This document shows positions 16,419 through 21,719 of a stretch of 21,719 nt of DNA, one piece after another (within the stretch, counting starts at the first letter, position 1; the number at the start of each line of letters is the position of its first letter). Made by a program: the position numbers and the translations under genes. The notes beneath the pieces are model-generated. The model saw nothing but the letters and a program-made list of their open reading frames with translations, made no database searches and was not told where the DNA came from. Location of the stretch: IMG/VR virus record IMGVR_UViG_3300045135_001367, positions 1 to 21,719 of that record; one strand, 5' to 3'. This DNA is from a virus.

Positions 16419-16463
16419 GGGATTACCGGTAAACTGGGGATTCTGGGGATTCTGGGGATTACA
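16419..16463. repeat. Right array of five tandem 9-bp repeats
   Basis: Read on the minus strand from 16463 the units are TGTAATCCC, CAGAATCCC, CAGAATCCC, CAGTTTACC and GGTAATCCC. The outermost unit overlaps the last codons and stop of the helicase gene (stop at 16459-16461). One unit, CAGTTTACC, is identical to two units in the left array, and the orientation is inverted relative to that array. Confidence 0.75.
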
Positions 16464-17613
16464 TTGGAGCCCAGCGATAGAACTTTTTGCCATGTTCTCC
16501 GCGTCTTTCTAGCTGTAGGTTGTTACCCTTGAGCAGGTCAATGCAATTCAAAAGCGTCTTCCTCGTGCATCCATTGGGATTTATCTCTTCATCATTAAGC
16601 AGTGCAACAAGCTCAGACTGACTAAACATCTTGTTACTTTTCATTACACTGCTGAGTAGGATGTACTCATCCTCGTACTTGGACAGAGCCTTGCCGATAT
16701 TGATCTGCGCTCTCTGCTTTTCCTTTAACTCACTGATGTCATCGGTACTCATAAACTCCACAGAATCCACAGACTCTTCGTAGTGAACAACTGCGCTAGT
16801 TTGCTTGTACTTGAATCCACCCTCAAAGCTTATCTGGCTACGATCCTTTTCATTGATTACTAAAAGTTCTTGATAGGCGGCGAACTTATCGTTCACTGGG
16901 TCAAGGCCAAACATATTGTCTACGTCTGACTTCAGATCCCCTACACCTTCGTAGATCAAGCGACCGTCCATACTTCGGTGTTTGTTGCAGTGTCCCAACA
17001 GGATGACCGTACCACCTGCCGCCGCAAACTCACGGAAGACGTGTAGCACCTCCCGCATATCACCCTTGTTCAACACCGGAGCGAACTTCTTAAGCGTGTC
17101 ACAGATGACGATCTTGCCATCGGCATGACCCTCTTCACGTATCGCACTGAGTAGGCGTAACGCATCTTCGGTGTTTCTCAGCAAAGGATCTGGCGAGTTA
17201 GCTAGGGTGATCATGGTCATCCCGTGCTTCCTGCCCATCTTCGCCTTCTGGAGTACACCCTTAGCACCGTCATCTTCGTTAAAGTAGATCACGTCGGAGC
17301 CTTTTATGAGGTTATTCCGAATACTCTGGAAGAGGTTGCCCAGTATCCACACCGTCTTACCTGCGCCGCTGGGTGCGTACACAAGGGTGACTGTGCCGGT
17401 CGTAATCATGCCTGGAATCACGTCCCGCTCTTTGGCAAGGCGCTCTTCCATCTCTTCGATGCGGTCATTGACTGCGGCGTACATGAGTTTTGATAGTGCT
17501 GATGACGTTCCGTTTTGGTGGGTGGCTCCGTTGATATTCGGGGTGGATATTTGAGTGGGGTTTACTTGGATTTTATTAAGTTCTTCGCAGTACATTGCCC
17601 AATCATCCTGCAT
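16459..17613 (-). CDS. RecA-fold ATPase, RepA-like replicative helicase, 384 aa
   Basis: AGGAG lies 6 bases before the ATG. Residues 1-50 are an unstructured N-terminus. Walker A is APSGAGKT (80-87) and a 'VIYFNEDD' strand with acidic residues lies at 108-115. Walker B is IVICDTLKKF (168-177), followed by GTVILLGHCNK (201-211), the sensor-like motif with His typical of RecA/DnaB-fold helicases of the RepA (AAA_25) group. Residues ~305-384 look like a winged-helix domain ('FSQSELVALLNDEEINPNGCTRKTLLNCIDLLKGNNLQLERRG'). The protein is probably the hexameric helicase, or helicase loader, of phage replication. It opens the leftward operon helicase-ninB-ninG-dcm; a 9-bp repeat array lies at its 3' end. 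A non-replicative RecA-like ATPase is the alternative. Confidence 0.72.
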   Translation of the reverse strand: MQDDWAMYCEELNKIQVNPTQISTPNINGATHQNGTSSALSKLMYAAVNDRIEEMEERLAKERDVIPGMITTGTVTLVYAPSGAGKTVWILGNLFQSIRNNLIKGSDVIYFNEDDGAKGVLQKAKMGRKHGMTMITLANSPDPLLRNTEDALRLLSAIREEGHADGKIVICDTLKKFAPVLNKGDMREVLHVFREFAAAGGTVILLGHCNKHRSMDGRLIYEGVGDLKSDVDNMFGLDPVNDKFAAYQELLVINEKDRSQISFEGGFKYKQTSAVVHYEESVDSVEFMSTDDISELKEKQRAQINIGKALSKYEDEYILLSSVMKSNKMFSQSELVALLNDEEINPNGCTRKTLLNCIDLLKGNNLQLERRGEHGKKFYRWAPM

Positions 17614-17774
17614 TGGTGTCTCCTTTTTTTGGCCCAGAAAGCCTTTAACTTTGGCTCAGTTTTGCCCAACTGTCAAACATGATCTGAATGCTGTCACAAA
17701 TGTTTACAGATGTTTACATCTTTATACAACTTTAGTACACTCCATTACATCTCAACACAACAAAGGAGAGAGAG
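17614..17774. promoter_or_regulatory. Divergent control region between helicase and annealing-protein operons
   Basis: 161 bp between two divergently transcribed genes, so it must hold promoters for both. Toward the helicase, TTGACA (minus strand, 17676-17671) is a good -35, but the -10 at 17-base spacing (CAAAGT) is poor. Toward the right, TTTACA at 17703-17708 and 17713-17718 and TATACA at 17723-17728 are promoter-like, but the spacings are short. No confident promoter pair can be set. A 10-bp-phased repeat occupies 17689-17759. Confidence 0.6.
17689..17759 (+). repeat. Seven ~10-bp phased units ending in ACA
   Basis: Consecutive units are TGCTGTCACA, AATGTTTACA, GATGTTTACA, TCTTTATACA, ACTTTAGTACA, CTCCATTACA and TCTCAACACA. 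Each ends in (T/C)ACA, and all but one are exactly 10 bp long, so the motif falls on one face of the helix. The second and third share ATGTTTACA exactly. This lies immediately before the ribosome binding site of the annealing-protein gene. Candidate operator, activator-binding array or origin element. Confidence 0.6.
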
Positions 17775-18386
17775 ATGACAGGAACCGTCAAGATTCATGG
17801 CAAGGAATACAAGACTGTAGCCTTGCGTATTCAAGAGTTCAGGGAGAAGCATCCCGACTTTACTATTCAGACAGATCTGGTTGAGGCTAACGACACCTTG
17901 GTCGTTATGAAGGCCACGATATCTGCCGGTGGCATGGTCATTGCCACAGGTTATGCCGAAGAGGTCAGGACAGCCAGCAAGATCAACCGTACTTCAGCAT
18001 TAGAGAATGCAGAGACCAGCGCAGTAGGAAGAGCCTTAGCGTTCTTCGGCCTGGGTGGTTCTGAGATAGCTTCAGCGGATGAGGTAGCCAATGCCATTAG
18101 TCAGCAAAACAATCAGGCTTCTAACGAGGAGATGGAAAGGCTCATCGCTCATAACGAAGCGTGGCGTAACAACGTGCATTCTATTTACTTCATCAAGGAA
18201 TACATCGGTGATCCCATGAAGCCTTCTGACTGGGAGAATGTAGCTGAGGCATGGGGTGAGATTTCAAACGAAGACAAGCAGGCCTTGTGGCTGGCTCCTT
18301 CAAAGGGCGGGGTATTTACTACGGCTGAACGTGCCGCGCTCAAATCCGATGAGTTCAATGCCGCACGTAAAGTAATGGGAGAGTAA
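17775..18386 (+). CDS. Probable single-strand annealing / ssDNA-binding protein (Erf/Sak-like), 203 aa
   Basis: Strong ribosome binding site (AAAGGAGAGAGAG before the ATG). Residues 1-110 carry the widespread phage pattern 'K-x-Y-K-T-V-A-L-R-I-Q-E-F-R-E-K-H-P', a beta-rich middle 'TLVVMKATISAGGMVIATGYAEEVR', and NRTSALENAETSAVGRALA (71-89) followed by 'FFGLGGSEIASADEV'. The 'SALENxETSAxGRALA' helix is shared with Sak/Erf-type annealing proteins. The C-terminal 90 residues are a separate helical domain. It would coat or anneal single-stranded DNA in recombination-dependent replication. The neighbours (helicase, NinB/NinG-like, SSB-tail protein) fit. The exact family is uncertain. Confidence 0.6.
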   Translation: MTGTVKIHGKEYKTVALRIQEFREKHPDFTIQTDLVEANDTLVVMKATISAGGMVIATGYAEEVRTASKINRTSALENAETSAVGRALAFFGLGGSEIASADEVANAISQQNNQASNEEMERLIAHNEAWRNNVHSIYFIKEYIGDPMKPSDWENVAEAWGEISNEDKQALWLAPSKGGVFTTAERAALKSDEFNAARKVMGE

Positions 18387-18388
18387 CC

Positions 18389-18688
18389 ATGAGCGAAGAT
18401 GAGTGGGACTTTGTAGATAAAGATCTTACGCAAGCTTTAAATGGCGACAAAGACTACGGCTATTTACTAATAGATTTACGGTCTGGAATGATGGATGGAA
18501 TGTATATGCGGTTTGAGGATGCCAAGAGACTCAAGACGTACCTTGAAGAGCAATACAAAGGAAGTTTTTGGGACATCTTTAAGCCAATTCTTGGTAGGGA
18601 GGAATTTAAAGGAACCTTCCCGCCAGATCATTTATTTCATGCTGATGTAGCTGAGCGTTTTGGATATGAAAGAGAGGAAAAAATATGA
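18389..18688 (+). CDS. Hypothetical protein, 99 aa
   Basis: Two bases after the previous stop, with GGAGAG upstream, and overlapping the next gene by ATGA, so it is firmly in the operon. Acidic (MSEDEWDFVDKDLTQAL), with 'MRFEDAKRLKTYLEEQYKGSFWDIFKPILG' predicted helical. No membrane segment or known motif. Co-expression with an annealing protein and an SSB-like protein suggests a DNA-metabolism accessory role, but nothing in the sequence shows it. Confidence 0.75.
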   Translation: MSEDEWDFVDKDLTQALNGDKDYGYLLIDLRSGMMDGMYMRFEDAKRLKTYLEEQYKGSFWDIFKPILGREEFKGTFPPDHLFHADVAERFGYEREEKI

Positions 18689-18957
18689 GTGACCAAGAAA
18701 AAGTGTTTGTTGATGGCATGATCATCAAGAGTAAGTCAGAAGGCACACCAGACTGGGTAAAAGAGAAGATCTCTCTCAAGCTCGATGAGTTTGGCGCATG
18801 GGTTGCCGCACAGAAGAAGGCAGACCCAAGCCTTGAATGGATCAACATTGACATTAAGCAATCTCAGGGTGGCAAGCTGTATGCAGAGCGTGATATGTGG
18901 AAGCCCACCGCGCCTAAGGCGGAAGCGCCAACACAAAGCGACGACATCCCTTGGTAA
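18685..18957 (+). CDS. Small SSB-like protein with acidic C-terminal tip, 90 aa
   Basis: Starts by ATGA overlap, with AGAGAGG upstream. Residues 1-67 give a short strand ('KVFVDGMIIKSK'), a helix ('KLDEFGAWVAAQKKA') and strands ('EWINIDIKQSQGGKLYAERDMWKP'). They are followed by an Ala/Pro/Lys linker and end in SDDIPW. That tip closely matches the DDIPF tail with which bacterial and phage single-stranded DNA-binding proteins dock partner enzymes. At 90 residues it is too short for a full standard OB-fold SSB. It could be a compact ssDNA-binding protein, or a protein using an SSB-type tail to recruit host repair proteins. A strong terminator follows. Confidence 0.65.
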   Translation: MSDQEKVFVDGMIIKSKSEGTPDWVKEKISLKLDEFGAWVAAQKKADPSLEWINIDIKQSQGGKLYAERDMWKPTAPKAEAPTQSDDIPW

Positions 18958-18965
18958 GTTAAGTC

Positions 18966-18989
18966 CGTTGGTCTGGTTCCGTACCAACG
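18966..18989 (+). other. Perfect 7-bp hairpin upstream of terminator
   Basis: CGTTGGT (18966-18972) and ACCAACG (18983-18989) form a perfect 7-bp stem with a 10-base loop, starting 9 bases after the SSB-like stop codon. With the next hairpin it makes a tandem structure, which could protect the mRNA 3' end. Confidence 0.6.
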
Positions 18990-18995
18990 TCCATT

Positions 18996-19020
18996 GCCCC
19001 GTCCAGTGCGGGGCTTTTTT
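18996..19020 (+). terminator. Rho-independent terminator
   Basis: GCCCCG (18996-19001) and CGGGGC (19009-19014) pair as a 6-bp GC-rich stem with a 7-base loop, followed directly by six T's. It ends the plus-strand annealing/SSB-like operon. The next gene's Shine-Dalgarno sequence begins on the following base (19021), so that gene is either read through or has its own promoter. Confidence 0.88.
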
Positions 19021-19031
19021 AGGAGATTTAA

Positions 19032-19214
19032 ATGACAGAGCAAACTGAATACCTGTACTACCGCGACCTGTTTGACATCTTCAAGGTGTACCAGGTGCCA
19101 AAGCTGATCCGTATCTTGGATGAGCAGGGTATTAATTACTTTAAGGATGCAAGCGAGAAACCCTTCACGACAAGGGCCGCTATTGATGGTGCGCTAGAGA
19201 AGTCTGCTAGTTAG
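19032..19214 (+). CDS. DUF4224-like small protein, 60 aa
   Basis: AGGAG at 19021-19025 sets the ATG at 19032. The pattern 'LYYRDLFDIFKVYQVPKLIRILDEQGINYFKDASEKPFTTRAAIDGAL' has the shape of DUF4224: an initial helix, then 'K-x-I-R-x-L-x-E-x-G-I-x-x', then 'P-x-x-x-R-x-A-I'. These are small helix-turn-helix-like proteins that in phages often sit near integrase or regulatory genes. No integrase is visible here. It could be a small DNA-binding regulator. Confidence 0.6.
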   Translation: MTEQTEYLYYRDLFDIFKVYQVPKLIRILDEQGINYFKDASEKPFTTRAAIDGALEKSAS

Positions 19215-19219
19215 ATAAG

Positions 19220-19957
19220 ATGATCGTAGCTAGTTTTAGTGGCGGCAGATCAAGTGCCATGATGATAACTCAGATGGATTTATCTGATGTGACCGTCATA
19301 TTTTGTAACACCGGAAAAGAAATGCCTGAAACACTGGACTTTGTAAGAGATTGCGAAGTTCAGTGGGGCGTTCCCATTACTTGGCTGGAGTATAGAAGTA
19401 AGCGCGAATATGAAGTCGTTAACTATGAGACTGCCAGCAGAAACGGCGAGCCTTTTGAGCAGCTTATCGTTGACAAAAACTATCTGCCAAACATGGTGGC
19501 TAGATTTTGTACTAGCGAACTAAAGGTCTTAACGATTGAGCGATACTTAAAAGATCAAGGGATCACCGATTGGGAAACTGCTGTAGGAATACGGGCCGAT
19601 GAGCCTAGAAGAGTCGCAAAGATGCGACAGAAAGAAGGCTATCTAACGCCTTTAGCCGACAAGGGAATCACATCTAACGATGTTATCGAGTTCTGGAAAT
19701 CTCAAAAATTCGACTTAAACCTTCCTGTATCTGGCTTTTATTCAAACTGCGATCTGTGCTTTCTAAAGGGATACGGGATAAAACAGTCGCTAGTGAATGA
19801 AAATCCAAGCTTAGCCAATTGGTGGGCGGGTCAAGAAGAAAAAATAAACGCAAGGTTTAGATCTGATCAGCCAGCATACAAAGACATGATTGCTGTTTCA
19901 GGGACTCAAACCGATCTCTGGGGATATGAAAGCATAGAATGCTTTTGCGGTGATTAG
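19220..19957 (+). CDS. PAPS-reductase-like ATP pyrophosphatase (PP-loop), 245 aa
   Basis: Follows the previous stop by five bases. PP-loop SGGRSSA at 7-13, 'VIFCNTGKEMPETLDFV' (26-42), RFCTSELK (95-102), GIRADEPRR (123-131), a Cys pair CDLC (177-180) and a C-terminal CFC (241-243). This is the adenylyl-activating fold of PAPS reductases and DndC-like enzymes. The Cys set (97, 177, 180, 241, 243) could hold a Fe-S cluster or zinc. Phage homologues are common and usually of unknown role; sulfur or nucleotide modification of nucleic acid is a fair guess. True assimilatory sulfate reduction seems less likely without partner genes. Confidence 0.78.
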   Translation: MIVASFSGGRSSAMMITQMDLSDVTVIFCNTGKEMPETLDFVRDCEVQWGVPITWLEYRSKREYEVVNYETASRNGEPFEQLIVDKNYLPNMVARFCTSELKVLTIERYLKDQGITDWETAVGIRADEPRRVAKMRQKEGYLTPLADKGITSNDVIEFWKSQKFDLNLPVSGFYSNCDLCFLKGYGIKQSLVNENPSLANWWAGQEEKINARFRSDQPAYKDMIAVSGTQTDLWGYESIECFCGD

Positions 19958-19960
19958 GGT

Positions 19961-20037
19961 GCCGCGATTCTGTCTACCGGAACGCGGCCAACCGGCCAAC
20001 AGGCAAGAGAATGCCTCAGACTGCATCATCTTAGCAG
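19961..20037. terminator. Hairpin cluster between convergent genes, possible bidirectional terminator
   Basis: Three small stems lie in the gap: GCCGCG (19961-19966) with CGCGGC (19983-19988); AGGCA (20001-20005) with TGCCT (20012-20016); and CTGC (20021-20024) with GCAG (20034-20037), the last touching the end of the minus-strand gene. There is no U-tract, so this is not a standard intrinsic terminator. It does not fold as a tRNA by eye (no TTCGA-type T-loop). Confidence 0.4.
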
Positions 20038-20315
20038 TCACCATGCTCTCTTATGTACTGTTTTTCGTATCGGCAGTCTTGATATCCCTGCATATACGCA
20101 TCAGACGTACATAAATTAGAGCGATTCTTCATGCAATCAGACCAACCGTGCTTGTAATCACGCTCGATCATGTCGAGATAATCGTTCATGTAGAACTCGC
20201 ACGATCCTAGTTCTGGCTTCTGATCTACTTCATTGACTACCTTGATGTCTCTTAACATCTGAAGCGACTGCTCCAGCGAATCCATCGGTAGTTCTTTTGG
20301 CGCTTTAAACTTCAT
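20031..20315 (-). CDS. Hypothetical protein, 94 aa
   Basis: A longer in-frame start exists 17 codons upstream, but I chose the ATG at 20315 (MKFKAPKELPMDSLEQ). It has GAGAGGT about 9 bases upstream and overlaps the previous gene by 11 bp, whereas the longer start would overlap by 62 bp. Acidic to neutral, with a C-terminal half rich in Tyr/Cys/Asp (YMNDYLDMIERDYKHGWSDCM, GYQDCRYEKQYIREHGDC). No known motif. Last gene of the leftward cassette. Confidence 0.7.
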   Translation of the reverse strand: MKFKAPKELPMDSLEQSLQMLRDIKVVNEVDQKPELGSCEFYMNDYLDMIERDYKHGWSDCMKNRSNLCTSDAYMQGYQDCRYEKQYIREHGDC

Positions 20316-20610
20316 AGTGGTGCAACCTCTCGCATACGTCCTCAAAGTTAATGATGCTGTAGCCATTCCATGTACAGCTAATCACGTCGATGTACTCCTC
20401 GCGAAATACCGCAACCTGGCCCCATGCCTCATCGGTGTAGACCTCTTGCCGCGTGTTCATCTCTGCTTCGATCTCATCGAGGTCAACGATCAATGACGCG
20501 ACACCTGTATCTCTATCAAAGTCATCGATCTGTGCGCCCATAAAGTCGTCAGCGTCGTCATGTACTAGTGCCACGATTTTGATCAGTGCTTTATCTCTGG
20601 GTAGGTTCAT
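20305..20610 (-). CDS. Hypothetical acidic protein, 101 aa
   Basis: GGAGG lies upstream (ACGGAGGAAGGGCG before the ATG), a strong ribosome binding site. Very acidic, with predicted beta content (KIVALVHDDADDFMGAQIDDF, GVASLIVDLDEIEAEM, 'DVISCTWNGYSIINFEDV'). It overlaps the upstream gene by 20 bp and the downstream one by 11 bp. I do not recognise the family. Small acidic early phage proteins are often host-takeover inhibitors or DNA mimics, but that is only a possibility. Confidence 0.72.
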   Translation of the reverse strand: MNLPRDKALIKIVALVHDDADDFMGAQIDDFDRDTGVASLIVDLDEIEAEMNTRQEVYTDEAWGQVAVFREEYIDVISCTWNGYSIINFEDVCERLHHYEV

Positions 20611-20788
20611 CGCCCTTCCTCCGTTTTATGTAGTCCGTTATGGTCTCGTAGTGAGGGCCGGACTTGTAGCATCCGGCGATCTCTTCAGCGAACTTGTTTA
20701 ACCCTTCAACTGTGGGCCGCTCATCATCGAACTTGCACTTGTTGAAGTAGATTTGCAACAGTGTCTCAGGGTATAGCCGCTCCATCAT
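20591..20788 (-). CDS. Hypothetical protein, 65 aa
   Basis: Start by ATGA overlap with the upstream gene; two consecutive Met codons leave the exact start open by one residue. Sequence MMERLYPETLLQIYFNKC then 'FAEEIAGCYKSGPHYETITDYIKRRKG', helical and mixed charge. No motif recognised. The coupled start argues that it is real. Confidence 0.65.
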   Translation of the reverse strand: MMERLYPETLLQIYFNKCKFDDERPTVEGLNKFAEEIAGCYKSGPHYETITDYIKRRKGDEPTQR

Positions 20789-21114
20789 TTACCCCCATTC
20801 TCTCTCTGGAGGTACACGACGTTATTGCGTATTTCTAACTGTGTACGGGCCACTTCATCTGAGGCATCCGGTACGTTAGCCAGAATCTGATCAACTCTCT
20901 GAAGCAATTCTACGGCTTCCTGAATGGCCTCATGCGCCTTGGATGCCCTCCATCGGTACAACTCAGGGAACAAACCGCGAGAGGTCGTGCGTACTAGCTG
21001 GTCGTAGATGTCGTTCGGATGGTGCATATCCAGCAGGTGGTTCTTTAGTAGCTGGACTTCCCACTTGCCTAGCTCAGGGCAGAGTTCGCTGATGTACTTA
21101 TCACTAAACTTCAT
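20785..21114 (-). CDS. Hypothetical helical protein, 109 aa
   Basis: GAGGAG lies 8 bases upstream of the ATG. Mostly helical: 'SELCPELGKWEVQLLKNHLLDMHHPNDIYDQLV', then a coiled-coil-like C-terminal half 'AHEAIQEAVELLQRVDQILANV'. The middle 'LFPELYRWRASKAH' is Trp/Arg-rich. No family recognised. Confidence 0.7.
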   Translation of the reverse strand: MKFSDKYISELCPELGKWEVQLLKNHLLDMHHPNDIYDQLVRTTSRGLFPELYRWRASKAHEAIQEAVELLQRVDQILANVPDASDEVARTQLEIRNNVVYLQRENGGK

Positions 21115-21116
21115 GG

Positions 21117-21284
21117 CTATAGCTCCTCTTTCAGTAGATCAATGATTTCGTCGGAGTCCATCCCGACACGCTCGCACCAGTAGATCAGCGCGAGGATGTT
21201 TTGGGTTTCGGAATGAACGAAGTGGTCGACAGCATCGCGCACCTGCTCACCCATTTCGCCGTAGGCATATCTTGGTGTAGTCAT
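21117..21284 (-). CDS. Hypothetical small acidic protein, 55 aa
   Basis: A short frame running from ATG at 21284 to TAG at 21117, two bases before the next gene. Translates as MTTPRYAYGEMGEQVRDAVDHF, then VHSETQNILALIYWCERV, then GMDSDEIIDLLKEEL. A GAGAG ribosome binding site lies upstream. Helical and acidic. It fits the packing exactly and its last codons carry the next gene's Shine-Dalgarno (GAGGAG), so I consider it real despite its size. Confidence 0.65.
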   Translation of the reverse strand: MTTPRYAYGEMGEQVRDAVDHFVHSETQNILALIYWCERVGMDSDEIIDLLKEEL

Positions 21285-21328
21285 ATTGTTACTCTCTTTC
21301 GTTGATGTTTAATAAAGCTTACTTAGGT

Positions 21329-21357
21329 TAGATAGTGATGTCTGTGCAATGTGACAA
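21329..21357 (-). promoter_or_regulatory. Candidate promoter for the leftward small-gene cassette
   Basis: On the minus strand TTGTCA (21357-21352) is followed, after exactly 17 bases, by TATCTA (21334-21329), in the 82-bp gap before the 55-aa gene. The -35 matches consensus at five of six positions, the -10 at only three. The gap is the only non-coding stretch in this cassette, which favours a promoter here. Confidence 0.4.
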
Positions 21358-21366
21358 ATCTGATAA

Positions 21367-21564
21367 TTAAACTTCCCATATCTTTGAGACATCACTTAGG
21401 TTTTCATCCCATAGCCAGATCTCAAGGCTCCCGCCGTTCATATCGCATAAACAGTGATCGCCTGATCTAAAGGCATCTCTGTAGCTCTCGTATTCTGGCT
21501 CTGACGTGAACATCTCTCCGCCATCCCTATCGATGACGGTAAAGCCGAACAACTCCTTATCCAT
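21367..21564 (-). CDS. Hypothetical protein, 65 aa
   Basis: GGAGG upstream (GGAGGCTGAAAAAA before the ATG). The protein is acidic and probably alpha/beta: MDKELFGFTVIDRDGGEMF, 'EYESYRDAFRSGDHCLCDMNGG', 'SLEIWLWDENLSDVSKIWEV'. It overlaps the upstream partial gene by 8 bp. Unrecognised. Confidence 0.68.
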   Translation of the reverse strand: MDKELFGFTVIDRDGGEMFTSEPEYESYRDAFRSGDHCLCDMNGGSLEIWLWDENLSDVSKIWEV

Positions 21565-21718
21565 TTTTTTCAGCCTCCATAATCTCGCTAATCATTTGCA
21601 GCGCCTCCTTATTCTCTGTCATAACAAAAACATCTTGCTCTCGATCTTGAATTGAGGCTGATCTGATCTCAACCTGGGCCCAGGTGTCTGTGAATTTCAC
21701 AAAAACCTGCTTATCTGA
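21557..21718 (-). CDS. Partial hypothetical gene, C-terminal 53 residues
   Basis: Open from the right window edge to TAA at 21559-21557, overlapping the next start. The visible part reads SDKQVFVKFTDTWAQVEIRS, then ASIQDREQDVFVMTENKEAL, then QMISEIMEAEKNG: a strand-rich section, then a helix. Good codon structure throughout and a tidy overlap suggest a real gene whose 5' end lies beyond the window. Confidence 0.55.
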   Translation of the reverse strand, partial: SDKQVFVKFTDTWAQVEIRSASIQDREQDVFVMTENKEALQMISEIMEAEKNG

Positions 21719-21719
21719 G

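Noticed and set aside
16306-16463. Possible CRISPR array
   Set aside because: Repeats are 9 bp, abut without spacers and diverge from unit to unit; no cas genes are present.
14445-17613. A full restriction-modification system around dcm
   Set aside because: The neighbours are recombination and replication genes; the NinG-like Zn nuclease belongs to a recombination family and is not a credible restriction enzyme partner.
17555-17884. 109-codon plus-strand frame across the divergent control region
   Set aside because: It is antisense to the helicase start, crosses the non-coding gap and enters the annealing-protein gene in another frame; no ribosome binding site and unlikely composition.
19958-20030. 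Possible tRNA in the convergent gap
   Set aside because: Stems are present but there is no T-loop consensus, no acceptor stem closing the region and no anticodon arm in the right place.

Overview
The window reads as part of a tailed double-stranded DNA phage of podovirus type, probably from an aquatic (marine-like) bacterial host. The evidence is dense packing with ATGA/TAATG overlaps, a long block of virion genes, a holin, a phage recombination/replication block and a tail of tiny unknown genes. No tRNA, integrase, terminase, portal, capsid or polymerase gene is visible. The host cannot be named from this sequence.

Layout. (1) Positions 1-3819, plus strand: the end of a tail fibre with a self-cleaving S74 chaperone domain, several small genes, and a three-helix holin of the gene-transfer-agent type. 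(2) 3820-14464, plus strand: a 1395-residue Pro-rich/coiled-coil/Gly-rich virion-type protein, then a head-tail adaptor-like protein, a tail nozzle (P22 gp10-like) protein and three large unrecognised proteins. The order adaptor, nozzle, three proteins resembles P22 genes 4-10-(26-14)-7-20-16, so the last three are good candidates for DNA-ejection proteins. (3) 14445-17613, minus strand: a RepA-like helicase, NinB-like and NinG-like recombination proteins, and a C5-cytosine DNA methyltransferase. (4) 17775-19957, plus strand: a likely single-strand annealing/binding protein, an unknown protein, a small protein with an SSB-like C-terminal tip, a strong terminator, a DUF4224-like protein and a PAPS-reductase-like ATP pyrophosphatase. 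(5) 20031-21718, minus strand: seven small overlapping or abutting unknown genes, the last cut by the window edge.

The most unusual element is a 263-codon open frame (14510-15301, minus strand) nested entirely inside the methyltransferase gene in the +1 frame. It has its own ATG and a better Shine-Dalgarno sequence than the methyltransferase, and its protein looks like a real family. Two non-coding arrays also stand out. One is a pair of inward-facing sets of 9-bp repeats between the helicase and ninB-like genes. The other is a 10-bp-phased series of ACA-ending units in the divergent control region upstream of the annealing-protein gene. Both are candidates for origin or operator sites.

How the parts fit: the minus-strand helicase block and the plus-strand annealing block diverge from 17614-17774 and probably form the early replication/recombination region. 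The rightward virion block is late. It converges with the leftward early block at 14445-14464, where the 3' ends overlap by 20 bp.
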